A DNA stretch of 64,000 bases from Candidatus Kuenenia stuttgartensis (GCA_943329845.2 CALQFM020000002.1:45320-109319); one strand, 5' to 3'. Positions 17,871 through 26,605 are shown, numbered from the stretch's first letter. Translations and numbers: made by a program. Notes: generated by a model not told the origin, from the letters alone.

Positions 17871-18916
17871 CCCGCCATGTAGCGGGCGAGGTGAAACTCC
17901 ACATCGCCGAAAAGCCGCTCGGAGACGATCGCCCGGCGCAGATAGTGCCCGACCCGATATTCCGTGGTGAAGCCGATGGCGCCGTGCAGATGCACGGCCA
18001 TGCCGGTGACCCGCTTGGCCGTCTCGAAGGTGTTGACCCAGCAGGCCGAAACCGCCTTCCGGCGCGCCGCCCTTTCGCCGCCGAATGCCGGGATCGCCCG
18101 CAGCAGGCTGGAGCGGACGCTGTCGGCGTCGATGAACAGGTCGGCCACGCTGTGCTGCAGCGCCTGGAAGCTCGCCAGCTTCTGGCCGAACTGGGTGCGG
18201 GTCTTCAAATACTCGGCGGTCATCTCGATGGCGCTGTCCATGCCGCCCAGCATGTCGGCGCACAGGCACAGCCGCGCCTCGTCGAGCGCGTCCTCCACCG
18301 CATCGAGCGCATCGCCGGACAGCAACCGGTCGGCCTCGACAGTGACGTCGAGGCGGAAATCGGCGCAATCCCGGCGGTCGACCGTCCTGTAGGCCCGGCC
18401 GTCGACACCCGCCTGCTCCCGGCCCACCAGGAAAAGCGCGACGCCGCCATCGAGCGCCGCCGTGACCAGCAGGTCGTCCGCCGCCGCGCCGTCCATCACC
18501 AGCACCTTGGTCCCAGACAGGCGGTAGCCGCCGCCGTCGCGCACCGCAGTGGTTTGCGGCGCGAGTTCGTAGCGGCGGCCCGGTTCATAAAGCGCGGCCG
18601 TCAGCCGCCGCGTGCCGGCGATCATCTCGCCCAGCAGCGCCTCACGCCTGTGGCCGACCACCAGCCGGTCGACCAGCCTCGTCGCCAGCACCGCGCCGTC
18701 GACGAACGGCTCGGGCGCCAGCGCCCGGCCCAGTTCCTCGGCCAGGATCGCCAGGTCCGCCATCCCGCCGCCCAGCCCGCCCGCATCCTCGGGCGCAGCG
18801 ATGCCGAGCCAGCCCAGCTCGGCATAGCCCTGCCAGGATGCGCCGCCGGCCTGCGCCAGGTACCGCCGCGCGCTGTCGCGGAGCATGGTCTGTTCGCTGT
18901 TCAGGGTGAAATCCAA
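17867..18916 (-). CDS. Acyl-CoA dehydrogenase, short subunit
   Basis: 349-aa flavoprotein of the acyl-CoA dehydrogenase family. N-terminal helical domain LDFTLNSEQTMLRDSARRYL, a divergent middle beta domain, and a C-terminal domain with RTQFGQKLASFQALQHSVAD and GAIGFTTEYRVGHYLRRA. The start is TTG at 18916 with GGAGG 6 nt before it; the open frame continues upstream into the neighbouring gene, but that part is not homologous. It follows a 394-aa acyl-CoA dehydrogenase gene by 20 nt. Short and long pairs like this often form mixed tetramers in steroid and side-chain degradation. Confidence 0.88.
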   Translation of the reverse strand: MDFTLNSEQTMLRDSARRYLAQAGGASWQGYAELGWLGIAAPEDAGGLGGGMADLAILAEELGRALAPEPFVDGAVLATRLVDRLVVGHRREALLGEMIAGTRRLTAALYEPGRRYELAPQTTAVRDGGGYRLSGTKVLVMDGAAADDLLVTAALDGGVALFLVGREQAGVDGRAYRTVDRRDCADFRLDVTVEADRLLSGDALDAVEDALDEARLCLCADMLGGMDSAIEMTAEYLKTRTQFGQKLASFQALQHSVADLFIDADSVRSSLLRAIPAFGGERAARRKAVSACWVNTFETAKRVTGMAVHLHGAIGFTTEYRVGHYLRRAIVSERLFGDVEFHLARYMAG

Positions 18917-18936
18917 CCGTGCCTCCGACGTCCGCC

Positions 18937-20121
18937 TCAGCGGTACAGCGTGTTCCAGATGATGGTGCGCTGGACCTCGTCGGACCCGCCGAAGATGGTC
19001 GCCGCCCACCAGTACAGATATTGCGTCGTCCGACCCGCCGCGGCCGGCGGCGCGAATGCCGGCAGCGGAACGCCGTCTTCCGGGCGGAACGCCGGCGCCA
19101 CTTGCGGCCCCAGGATCGCCATCTCGAGGTCCGCCGCGCGCAGCAGGCACTGGGCGCCGCGCACCGCCAGCGCCGAGGCAGCGGCCCCGAGCGCCGGTCC
19201 GGGCTGTCCGGCCAGCACGCGCAGCACCGACCATTCGAGCGCCTCCACGTCGATCGCCAGCCGCGCGTGGCGGCGGCGATATTCGGTGGCCTGCGTCTCG
19301 GGCAGCCCGTTGGCGCGTCCGACCTCGATCAGCGCCGGTATGCGCGCCACGTAGCGGCACAGCATGCCGGCATAGGCGTTGTGGGTGCGCTCGTGCTCCA
19401 GCAGGAACTTGGCCTGGGTCCAGCCGCTGTTCGGCTCGCCGATCAGATTGCCCGCCGGCACCCGCACATTGTCGAGGAACACCTCGTTGACATGGTGGTC
19501 GCCGTCGAGCGTCTCGATGGCCCGCACCGTGACGCCCGCCGCATCCATCGGCACGATGATCATCGACAGCCCCGCCTGCGGCTTCACCTCCGGATCGGTG
19601 CGCGCCAGGCAGACCATGTAGTCCGCCATGTGGGCGTCGGTGGTCCAGATCTTCTGGCCGTTGATGATCCAGTCGCCGCCATCGCGCACCGCGCGCGTCC
19701 GCAGGCTGGCCAGGTCCGATCCGGCTTCCGGTTCGGAGAAGCCCTGGCAGAACCAGTAGTCGCCACGCAGGATCGGCTCGAGGAAGCGCTCGCGCAGCTC
19801 CGGCGAGCCGAAACGGCATAGCACCGGGCCCACCATGGACAGGGCGATCAGGCAGATCTCCGGCACGTTGGCCAGGCCGCATTCCCGGTCGAAGATGTAG
19901 CGCTGTACTGGCGACCAGCCGGTGCCGCCGAACTCGACCGGCCAGCCCGGCGCCGTCCAGCCGCGCCGGTGCAGCGCGGTCTGCCAGGAGGTCACGGTCG
20001 CGCGGTCGTTGTGGAAGCCCATGGCCTCGCGCCGCGCCAGCGCAGGCGGCAGATTGGCGGCGATGAAGCCGCGCACTTCCTGCCGGAAAGCCTCGTCTTC
20101 AGCTGTGAAAGCCAGATTCAT
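18937..20121 (-). CDS. Acyl-CoA dehydrogenase, long subunit
   Basis: 394-aa FAD enzyme oxidising an acyl-CoA to an enoyl-CoA. N-terminal domain with FRQEVRGFIAANLPP, FAD-binding CQGFSEPEAGSDLASL and WIINGQKIWTT, and C-terminal GGSDEVQRTIIWNTLYR. These are FadE-type motifs with the extra N-terminal residues typical of steroid and terpenoid side-chain enzymes. Its ATG overlaps the TGA of the ligase gene (ATGA), so ligase and dehydrogenase are translationally coupled. Confidence 0.93.
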   Translation of the reverse strand: MNLAFTAEDEAFRQEVRGFIAANLPPALARREAMGFHNDRATVTSWQTALHRRGWTAPGWPVEFGGTGWSPVQRYIFDRECGLANVPEICLIALSMVGPVLCRFGSPELRERFLEPILRGDYWFCQGFSEPEAGSDLASLRTRAVRDGGDWIINGQKIWTTDAHMADYMVCLARTDPEVKPQAGLSMIIVPMDAAGVTVRAIETLDGDHHVNEVFLDNVRVPAGNLIGEPNSGWTQAKFLLEHERTHNAYAGMLCRYVARIPALIEVGRANGLPETQATEYRRRHARLAIDVEALEWSVLRVLAGQPGPALGAAASALAVRGAQCLLRAADLEMAILGPQVAPAFRPEDGVPLPAFAPPAAAGRTTQYLYWWAATIFGGSDEVQRTIIWNTLYR

Positions 20122-21779
20122 GCGGTCGCTTCCCTTTCCCGCGCCTGCGTCGCCGCTATCTCGCGCAGCCGGTCCTTGCGCACCTTGCCCGAGGCGGTCT
20201 TCGGCAACTCCTCTACGAGTATGACCCATTCCGGCGTCTTTTGCAGGGCAAGCCCCGCGTCGCGCACCAGCGCCGCCACGAAGGGCAGGCCGACGCTCGC
20301 ACCCGTAGCCGGCACGACGAAGGCGCAGATCGCCTCGCCGGTCCGCGCGCTGGGCATGGAGACGACGGCCACCTCGGTGATCGCCGGGTCCCGGAACAGC
20401 ACGTCCTCGATCTCGCGGGCACTGATGTTCTCGCCGGCGCGGATGATCAGGTCCTTTTTTCGGCCGGTGCACACCAGGTGATCGCCCTCGACCAGCTGGC
20501 CCAGATCGCCCATGCGGAAGAACCCGTCGGCGTCATAGGCGTCCTGGTTGTCTTCCGGCCGCGCATAGCCCAGCGCCATGCTCGGCTCGCGGGACAGGAT
20601 CTCGCCCTCATCGCCGTGCCCGGCCGGTGCGCCGGTCACCGGATCGACGATCCGCACCTCGCAGCGGTACAGGCGACCGTCGGTTTCCGCGGCCAGCGCC
20701 AGGTCGTCGCGCGACGACGGACCCCGCGTCATGGTCGGCGACTCCGTCGCGCCGAACACCCGGAACGGGATACAGTGGGGAAAGCACGCGGCCGCCTCGC
20801 GGATCAGGCTGGGCGGCACCGACGCCCCGCCGCAGAGGAAATAGCGCAGGCTGTCCAGCGTCTCCCCGCGCTCGCGCGCCACCGCGACCAGGTCCTGCAT
20901 GAACGGCGTGGCGCCCAGCATGAACGAGCAGCCATGGCGCCGGATCGCATCGAACGCCTCGGCGGCGTTCCAGACGTCGGTCATCACCACCGGCACGTCG
21001 CAGGTCCACGGCACGTTGAGCGCCCACAGATAGCCGCTGATATGGGTGAGCGGCGACGGCGAGAACGTCCGGTCGTCGGGCCCCAGCCCCATCGCCGCGG
21101 TCATCTTCACCGAATCCGCGTTCAGCGTGTTGTGGGAATGCAGCACGCCCTTCGGCCGGCCGGTCGTGCCCGAGGTGTACATCAGCAGCTTGACCGCGTC
21201 GGGGTCGACCTTGCCCGCCTCGGCGAGCGGCGCGCCGCCCAGCAGATCGTCGAAGCACAGGAAACCGTCGGCCCGGTCGCGGACCGTCACCAGCACCGGC
21301 AACGTGTCGAACGATGGCGCCAGCCGCGCCAACATGGCCGCGTGGTCGAAATTGCGGAACACGCGCGGCACGAACACCACGCGGGTGCGCGCCTCGTTCA
21401 GCATGTAGCCGACCTCGGCGTCGCGGTAGATCGGCACGATCGGATTGACCACCACACCGGTCATCGCCGCCGCCAGGTTGATGACCGCCGCCTCCCACCA
21501 GTTGGGCAGCTGGAACGAGATCACCGCGCCCGGTTCGAGGCCGATGCCGTCGAACCAGCCGGCCAGCCGCCTGGCCCGGTCGTAAAGCTGCCCGCGGGTC
21601 AGCGCCACGTCGTTGTCGATCATCTGGATGCGGTCCGGCGCGGCATGGGCGAGCGCCGCGGCATCGGCGGCGATGGTGCGGTTCAGCCAGTCGCCCGAGC
21701 GCACCCATCGCTCGGCCAGCGCCCCGTTCCAGCGCACCGACCATCCGCCGGCATCACGCCGTGATGTCTGCTTGTCCAC
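20118..21779 (-). CDS. AMP-dependent acyl-CoA synthetase/ligase
   Basis: 553-aa ANL-superfamily enzyme making an acyl-CoA from a carboxylic acid, ATP and CoA. The P-loop is LLMYTSGTTGRPKG, the A5-like motif FGATESP, the A7/A8 region GFFRMGDLG and GRKKDLIIRAGENIS, and the C-terminal lysine lies in LPKTASGKVRKD. GTG 21779 is the likely start, with GGGGAG and AGAGG upstream. First gene of a ligase, dehydrogenase, dehydrogenase operon whose promoter region carries the shared 21-bp motif 65 nt upstream. Substrate acid not deducible. Confidence 0.92.
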   Translation of the reverse strand: MDKQTSRRDAGGWSVRWNGALAERWVRSGDWLNRTIAADAAALAHAAPDRIQMIDNDVALTRGQLYDRARRLAGWFDGIGLEPGAVISFQLPNWWEAAVINLAAAMTGVVVNPIVPIYRDAEVGYMLNEARTRVVFVPRVFRNFDHAAMLARLAPSFDTLPVLVTVRDRADGFLCFDDLLGGAPLAEAGKVDPDAVKLLMYTSGTTGRPKGVLHSHNTLNADSVKMTAAMGLGPDDRTFSPSPLTHISGYLWALNVPWTCDVPVVMTDVWNAAEAFDAIRRHGCSFMLGATPFMQDLVAVARERGETLDSLRYFLCGGASVPPSLIREAAACFPHCIPFRVFGATESPTMTRGPSSRDDLALAAETDGRLYRCEVRIVDPVTGAPAGHGDEGEILSREPSMALGYARPEDNQDAYDADGFFRMGDLGQLVEGDHLVCTGRKKDLIIRAGENISAREIEDVLFRDPAITEVAVVSMPSARTGEAICAFVVPATGASVGLPFVAALVRDAGLALQKTPEWVILVEELPKTASGKVRKDRLREIAATQAREREATA

Positions 21780-21843
21780 CTGCCTCTGCTCCCCGCGAAA
21801 TGCAAGTCACGGTACTCTGATCCTATGGAGCCTGTCCGGCAAT

Positions 21844-21864
21844 ATCTTGATATTTGACGACAAT
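21844..21864. promoter_or_regulatory. Catabolic-regulon motif, copy A (ligase/araC divergent promoter)
   Basis: ATCTTGATAT-TT-GACGACAAT on the plus strand, between the divergent acyl-CoA ligase and araC genes. On the minus strand a -10-like TAGGAT (21820-21825) follows 18 bp downstream, so the motif would cover the -35 of the ligase operon. A GCCGG/CCGGC pair flanks the motif and is also present beside copy C. Confidence 0.6.
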
Positions 21865-21972
21865 CGCCGGATATTCGGCGGCAGGGCCGCGCTCGGGCGA
21901 GGTCGTTTTCGCGCTCGCCGCGTGGTTCCCAAAAGGATGCCCGGAAATCGGGACCAGCGGGGAGCTATACCG

Positions 21973-23046
21973 ATGCCTACTGTCGCAATGGATGATCGAC
22001 GGCCTGATCTCGATGCCGCGGATGCCAATCCCAGGGCCGCCCTGGTCAGGATCGAATCGCTGAGACTCTATCCCGAGGTGGTGCGCCGGCTGGGCGGCAA
22101 CCCGGAGGAGATCCTGGCGCGCGAGCCGCTCGACATCGCGCTGCTCGACCAGCCCGGCACCATGATTCCCTACCGCAAGATGATCCGGCTGCTGCACCGC
22201 ACGGCCATCGAGCTGAACCGCCCCGACTTCGGTCTGGTTTTTGCGTCGCGCCAGGGCGGCGCCGCCGTCCTCGGTCCGCTCGAGGTGGCCATGGCCAACG
22301 CCGCGACCCTGGGCGATGCCTACCGTTACTGCGCCCAGCACCTGAACGCCTACAGCTCGGTCGGCGACCTGAACATCGACATGGATTCCGACGGCCGCGT
22401 CGCCATCAGCTGGGGCATTCATCTCGACCGGCTGCTGCACCATGAGCAGGCCATCGAGCACGGCATCGCGCTGATGCATCACGCCATCCTGACCATCTCG
22501 GGCGGCGCGGTCCGGGCGAAGGAGATCTGGTTCGCCCACGACCACATCTCGCCGCCCGAGCGCTATGCCGGCTATTTCGGCGCCCGCGTCGAGATGAACG
22601 CGCCGTTCAATGCCGTCTTCCTCAACCGCAGCGACCTCGCCGTGCCGATCGCCAACCGCAGCCAGCAGCTCTACGAGATGGCCACGTCGTTCATCGACAC
22701 CCAGTTCCCCGACGCCGCCAAGCCGCTGTCGGCCAAGGTCCGGTCGCTTGCCACGCGGCTGCTGCCCCATGGCGGCTGCCTGCATCTGGAAGTGGCGTCG
22801 GCGCTGGGCATGCACCCGCGCACCCTGCAGCGCCGGCTGCGGGACGAGGGCGTGAACTTCGAGGAGATCAAGGACGAGGTCCGCCGCGACGCCGCCATCC
22901 GCTATCTGGGCCAGCCCAGCATCCCGCTGACCCGCGTCGCCGCCATGCTCGGCTACAGCGAGCCGTCGGTGCTGACCCGCAGCTGCTACCGCTGGTTCGG
23001 CAGCTCGCCGCGCAAGTACCGCAAGGCCATCGCCGGCAACGAGTGA
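21973..23046 (+). CDS. AraC-family transcriptional regulator with arabinose-binding-like N-domain
   Basis: 357-aa activator-type regulator. The N-terminal two thirds resemble the ligand-sensing domain of the OruR/ArgR-like AraC branch (YRKMIRLLHRTAIELNRPDFGL). The C-terminal 100 residues are two helix-turn-helix units: LHLEVASALGMHPRTLQRRL and VAAMLGYSEPSVLTRSCYRWFG-SSPRKYR. ATG 21973 has GGGGAGC upstream. It is divergent from the ligase operon and sits in the middle of the three motif copies, so it is the best candidate regulator of this pathway, probably induced by a pathway acid or CoA ester (inference). Confidence 0.92.
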   Translation: MPTVAMDDRRPDLDAADANPRAALVRIESLRLYPEVVRRLGGNPEEILAREPLDIALLDQPGTMIPYRKMIRLLHRTAIELNRPDFGLVFASRQGGAAVLGPLEVAMANAATLGDAYRYCAQHLNAYSSVGDLNIDMDSDGRVAISWGIHLDRLLHHEQAIEHGIALMHHAILTISGGAVRAKEIWFAHDHISPPERYAGYFGARVEMNAPFNAVFLNRSDLAVPIANRSQQLYEMATSFIDTQFPDAAKPLSAKVRSLATRLLPHGGCLHLEVASALGMHPRTLQRRLRDEGVNFEEIKDEVRRDAAIRYLGQPSIPLTRVAAMLGYSEPSVLTRSCYRWFGSSPRKYRKAIAGNE

Positions 23047-23053
23047 GGCTGCC

Positions 23054-24286
23054 TCACAACTTGTCGAAGGCGATTTCCAGCCGGCTGGGCCCATAGGCGA
23101 AGAAGTGGGTCTGCCAGCTCACGCCGTCCTCGCCGCGCGCCAGCCGCAGATTGCCCATGCGCCGCAGGATGCCGGCGATCGCCACCCGCAACTCGCCGCG
23201 CGCCAGCTGGTTGCCGACACAGAAATGCGCCCCGGTGCCGAAGGCGAAATGCTTGCGGGCATTGCCGCGGCTGACGTCGAGCGTGTCGGGATCGGGAAAC
23301 ACCTCCGGATCCCGGTTGCCGGCGCCGTAGCGCAGCACGATGATCCCGTCCTTCGGGATCGGCGTGCCGCCGATTTCCGTGTCGCGGGTCGCCCGCCGCC
23401 ACAGCCCCTGCACCGGCGCGTCGAGCCGCAGCACCTCCTCGACGAATTTGGGGATCAGCGCCGGGTCGGCGCGCAACTGCTGCTCCAGCCCCGGCGTGGT
23501 GACGATGCGGTACATGGCGCTGGCCAGCGCGCCCACCGTGGTGTCGCTGCCCGCCGGCAGCATCTGCTCGACGATCTGGATGATCTCCTCGATCGACAGC
23601 CGCCTGCCGTCGACCTCCGCATGCACCAGGTCGCTGAGGATGCATTCGCGCGGCGCCGCCCGGTATTCCTCGGCGCGGGCGACGATGAAGTGCTGCAGGT
23701 CGCAGATGGTATTCGTCAGCTCGATCTGGCGCGCCTCGCCATTGTCCGGGTCCATCTCCTGCACGATGGCGTCGGCCCAGCGCTTGAAGTCGGCGAAGCG
23801 CTCGCGCGGCAGGCCGATCTGGTCCGACAGCACGTGGTTGGGGATCTTCACCGCCAGGTTGAAATAGAACTCCACCTCGCCGTCATCGATGATCTCGTCG
23901 ATCATCTCGTCGACCACGCCTTCCAGATATTCCTCCATCTTGCGCACGCGGGTGATGGTGAACACCTTGTCGACGAGGGCGCGGTGGATGGTGTGGATCG
24001 GCGGGTCGGACGCCACCAGCGCGGTCACCGGCATGTAGCCCTTCTCGCGGTAGATGGCGTCGATCTTGGCCTGGTAGGGCGCGTTCTTCACCATCAGCTG
24101 GCCGGTGACGTTGGAGAACGTCGCCGGATCGGCCGCCGCCCTGCGGATCTCGTCATAGCCGGTGACGATGTAGAAGCCGCTGCGCGGGTCCAGATAGACC
24201 GGCCCCGCCTTGCGCACTTCCGCATAGGCCGCGAACGGGCAGCGCTGGATTTCCGGATCGCTGAAGCTGATCGGTGCCGATGACAT
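23054..24286 (-). CDS. Cytochrome P450 (3 of 3)
   Basis: 410-aa soluble P450. I-helix AGSDTT at 245-250 (Ser-Asp in place of Asn-Glu of the other two), ExxR in FVEEVLR, heme loop FGTGAHFCVG with Cys356. ATG 24286 has GGGAG upstream; the open frame extends another 55 codons, but that part is not P450-like. The third copy of the 21-bp motif lies 145 nt upstream, with a CATTAT -10 candidate at 24407-24412, giving a leader of about 115 nt. Confidence 0.93.
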   Translation of the reverse strand: MSSAPISFSDPEIQRCPFAAYAEVRKAGPVYLDPRSGFYIVTGYDEIRRAAADPATFSNVTGQLMVKNAPYQAKIDAIYREKGYMPVTALVASDPPIHTIHRALVDKVFTITRVRKMEEYLEGVVDEMIDEIIDDGEVEFYFNLAVKIPNHVLSDQIGLPRERFADFKRWADAIVQEMDPDNGEARQIELTNTICDLQHFIVARAEEYRAAPRECILSDLVHAEVDGRRLSIEEIIQIVEQMLPAGSDTTVGALASAMYRIVTTPGLEQQLRADPALIPKFVEEVLRLDAPVQGLWRRATRDTEIGGTPIPKDGIIVLRYGAGNRDPEVFPDPDTLDVSRGNARKHFAFGTGAHFCVGNQLARGELRVAIAGILRRMGNLRLARGEDGVSWQTHFFAYGPSRLEIAFDKL

Positions 24287-24431
24287 CCCCGTCTCCCTGT
24301 AACCCATCGACCAGAAGTCATAATCGATCGTGAGGCCGATTTCGCGCGGTTCTTCACAGGACGCGCGAGGCCGCACGCTCAATGGCGATTCTCGGGCGTC
24401 CCGCAGATAATGGGTGCCGGGCCCACCGCGC

Positions 24432-24452
24432 GTCTTTATCTTTGACGACAAT
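24432..24452. promoter_or_regulatory. Catabolic-regulon motif, copy B (P450/SnoaL divergent region)
   Basis: GTCTTTATCT-TT-GACGACAAT; the GACGACAAT half is identical to the other two copies and the first half matches 7 of 10. On the minus strand a CATTAT box (24407-24412) follows after 19 bp. The rest of the 306-bp gap 24287-24592 shows no gene. Confidence 0.5.
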
Positions 24453-24592
24453 TATCCCGGCGGCAGGCGGCGGCAGGCCGCTTCGCCCACCGCCGGCCCT
24501 GTCGTTCCGAGCCCCTGTTTTGTCGCCGCCGGTCAAGATGCGCGCCGGGCCGCGTGATAGGCACGAACCACTGTCCGGGGAGGGACACGCCG

Positions 24593-25117
24593 ATGCAGGA
24601 CACGCTCAACGAGGTCATCGCCCACCACCGCATCCGCCAGGTCCTGGAGCGGTACTGCCGCGGCATCGACCGGCTCGACGCCGCCCTGATCGACAGCGTC
24701 TACTGGGACGACGCCACCGACAACCACGGCATCTATGTGGGCCCCGGCAAGGATTTCGCGGCGTTCATCGTGCCCATGCTGCGCGATGCGTTCACCGCCA
24801 CCATGCACTTCATCGGCCAGTCCAACATCGCCGTCACCGGCGACCGCGCCGCCGCCGACACCTATTTCGTCGCCTACCACACCAGGAACGAGGAGGGCGG
24901 CGCCGTGGTCGACGTCGCCGCCGGCCGCTACGCCGACATGCTCGAGCGCCGCGGCGACGAATGGCGCCTCAAGGACCGCACGGTGGTGATGGACTGGGTC
25001 GAAACCCGCCACGGCCTCGACCGCGCCGCCCTCGCCCTCGCCAGCTTCACGAACGGGACGCGGGACAGGGACGATCTGAGTTATGGCGCGTATGGTTGGG
25101 CGGCCTCATCACGCTGA
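24593..25117 (+). CDS. SnoaL/NTF2-like protein
   Basis: 174-aa NTF2-fold protein with IRQVLERYCRGIDRLDAALIDSVYWDDA, then strands ending in GDEWRLKDRTVVMDWVE, typical of the SnoaL_4 group. Longer than the 133-aa SnoaL-like protein at 6182 because of a C-terminal tail. ATG 24593 has GGGGAGGGAC upstream. Divergent from the third P450 gene. Plausible roles are isomerase/dehydratase in the pathway or a small subunit-like partner of an oxygenase; neither is shown by sequence. Confidence 0.82.
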   Translation: MQDTLNEVIAHHRIRQVLERYCRGIDRLDAALIDSVYWDDATDNHGIYVGPGKDFAAFIVPMLRDAFTATMHFIGQSNIAVTGDRAAADTYFVAYHTRNEEGGAVVDVAAGRYADMLERRGDEWRLKDRTVVMDWVETRHGLDRAALALASFTNGTRDRDDLSYGAYGWAASSR

Positions 25118-25155
25118 AACGCGCGTAAATAAACCACCGACCCCTAATAAAAACT

Positions 25156-25304
25156 CGTCATCCCCGCGCACGCGGGGACCCAGTTGGTGCATCCACGTAC
25201 CCTCTCAACAGCTCCGTCACGAACAAACATCTTTTCGTTAATATAGCCCATGGCGATGATCGCGCTCTATGACCGGCTGGGTTCCCGCGTGCGCGGGAAT
25301 GACG
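25156..25304. repeat. REP-like inverted repeat pair (GTCATCCCCGCG type)
   Basis: CGTCATCCCCGCGCACGCGG (from 25156) and its near mirror ending in GGGAATGACG (25277-25304) flank about 93 bp of AT-richer sequence. Each arm also folds on itself (CCCGCGCACGCGGG). Dispersed repeats of this family are common between genes in alpha- and other proteobacteria. The gap 25118-25423 has no gene. A related pair with GGCGAAAGCC cores lies at 56831-56916. Confidence 0.7.
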
Positions 25305-25423
25305 ACGGTTTATTGTACTTTTTCTGATGATCGATCGTCGAAACACAGACCCACGGAAACCACGCCAAACCATTGCCCGCAGGCCATCAAACGCTATCTT
25401 GGAGAAAACCCAAGGAGCCGCCC

Positions 25424-26188
25424 GTGACCGATGCCCACACCCTGCGCCGCATGATCGACGAGGCCCGCCGCGTCGTCGTGTTCACCGGCGCCGGGATCAG
25501 CACGGAATCCGGCATCCCCGACTTCCGCAGCCCCGGCGGCTACTGGACGAAGAACAAGCCGATCCAGTTCCAGGACTACCTCGCCTCGCCCGAGATCCGG
25601 CGCGAGGCGTGGCGGCGCAAGTTCGACACCGACGGCACCTTCGAGAACGCCCGCCCCAACAAGGGCCACATGGCCGTCGCCAAGCTGGTACGCCAGGGCA
25701 AGGTGACCCACGTCGTCACCCAGAACGTCGACAATCTGCACCAGGCCTCGGGCATCCCGCCGGAAAAAATCATCGAGCTGCACGGCAACGCCACCTATGC
25801 CCTGTGCCTCAGCTGCCGCACCCGCTTCGAGATCGACGATCTGCGCCGGGCCTATCTGGACCACGGCGCGTATCCGGCCTGCGGCTGCGGCGGCGTGGTG
25901 AAGACCGCCACCATCTCGTTCGGCCAGTCCATGCCCGAGCACGAGATGCTGCGCGCCCGCGACGCCACCCTGGAGTGCGACCTGTTCCTGTCCATCGGCT
26001 CGTCGCTGGTGGTCTACCCCGCCGCCGGCTTTCCGATCATGGCCAGCCGCAACGGTGCCGCCCTGGTCATCCTCAACCGCGACCCCACCGACCTGGACGA
26101 CCACGCCGACCTGGTCATCAACGACGAGATCGGCCCGGTGATGGCGGAGGTGGTGGGGCTGACGAACGCGGATATGGTCGGGAACTAA
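25424..26188 (+). CDS. Sir2-family NAD-dependent protein deacylase (sirtuin)
   Basis: 254-aa cytoplasmic enzyme removing acyl groups from lysines using NAD+. NAD-binding GAGISTESGIPDFRSPGGYW, TQNVDNLHQASG and the catalytic His in ELHGNA are all present; zinc cysteines are CLSC and the CGCG cluster. It has the eukaryote-like class spacing rather than the Ala-Tyr-Arg desuccinylase signature of CobB. GTG 25424 has AAGGAG 7 nt upstream, better than an in-frame codon 51 nt earlier. Ends 1 nt before an antitoxin-like gene. Confidence 0.92.
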   Translation: MTDAHTLRRMIDEARRVVVFTGAGISTESGIPDFRSPGGYWTKNKPIQFQDYLASPEIRREAWRRKFDTDGTFENARPNKGHMAVAKLVRQGKVTHVVTQNVDNLHQASGIPPEKIIELHGNATYALCLSCRTRFEIDDLRRAYLDHGAYPACGCGGVVKTATISFGQSMPEHEMLRARDATLECDLFLSIGSSLVVYPAAGFPIMASRNGAALVILNRDPTDLDDHADLVINDEIGPVMAEVVGLTNADMVGN

Positions 26189-26189
26189 C

Positions 26190-26516
26190 ATGGCGCTGAC
26201 ACGCGATTTCAAGGACACCGTGAAGGAGTGCCTGCTGCGCGATCCCGCCTTCGCCCGAGCCATGCTCGACGAGGCTGCTACCCTGTTCCTTAACGGCGAA
26301 CCCGACACTGCGCGCCTGATCCTGCGCGACCTCGTCAACGCCTCGATCGGCTTCGAGACGCTGGCGGCCCAAACCGGCACGCCGAGTAAGAGCCTCCACC
26401 GTATGCTCTCAGAAAACGGCAATCCCGGCATGGACAACCTCGCCGCCATCTTCGGCGCGATCCGCAAGTACTTGGGAGACTATATGCAGGCCCATGCGGT
26501 CGAGGCCGCCGAGTAG
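26190..26516 (+). CDS. HigA-like antitoxin / XRE-type DNA-binding protein (no toxin adjacent)
   Basis: 108-aa protein resembling the putative addiction-module antidotes that follow HigB/RelE toxins. It has an N-terminal DFKDTVKECLLRDPAFARAMLDEA helix and a C-terminal helix-turn-helix, LAAQTGTPSKSLHRMLSENGNPGMDNLAAIFGAI. A toxin gene normally precedes this family; here the preceding gene is the Sir2 deacylase, 1 nt upstream, and no RelE/HigB-like gene is nearby. Either an orphan antitoxin or a regulator coupled to the sirtuin. Confidence 0.8.
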   Translation: MALTRDFKDTVKECLLRDPAFARAMLDEAATLFLNGEPDTARLILRDLVNASIGFETLAAQTGTPSKSLHRMLSENGNPGMDNLAAIFGAIRKYLGDYMQAHAVEAAE

Positions 26517-26605
26517 CATCTCCACCAACCCGCTTAGCCCGCAGATGCTCTCCGCCCACTCCGCACCCCCTTTTCGGAGGCCATGGTGGCGGGGCGCCCT
26601 TAAAT

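Noticed and set aside
17867..19882. A 671-codon open frame that would fuse two acyl-CoA dehydrogenases
   Set aside because: The upstream half is out of frame with the real 394-aa dehydrogenase; the short dehydrogenase has its own GGAGG-TTG start at 18916.
25156..25304. Possible CRISPR because of repeated GTCATCCCCGCG arms
   Set aside because: Only two arms in inverted orientation with no regular spacers and no cas genes; it is a REP-like repeat.
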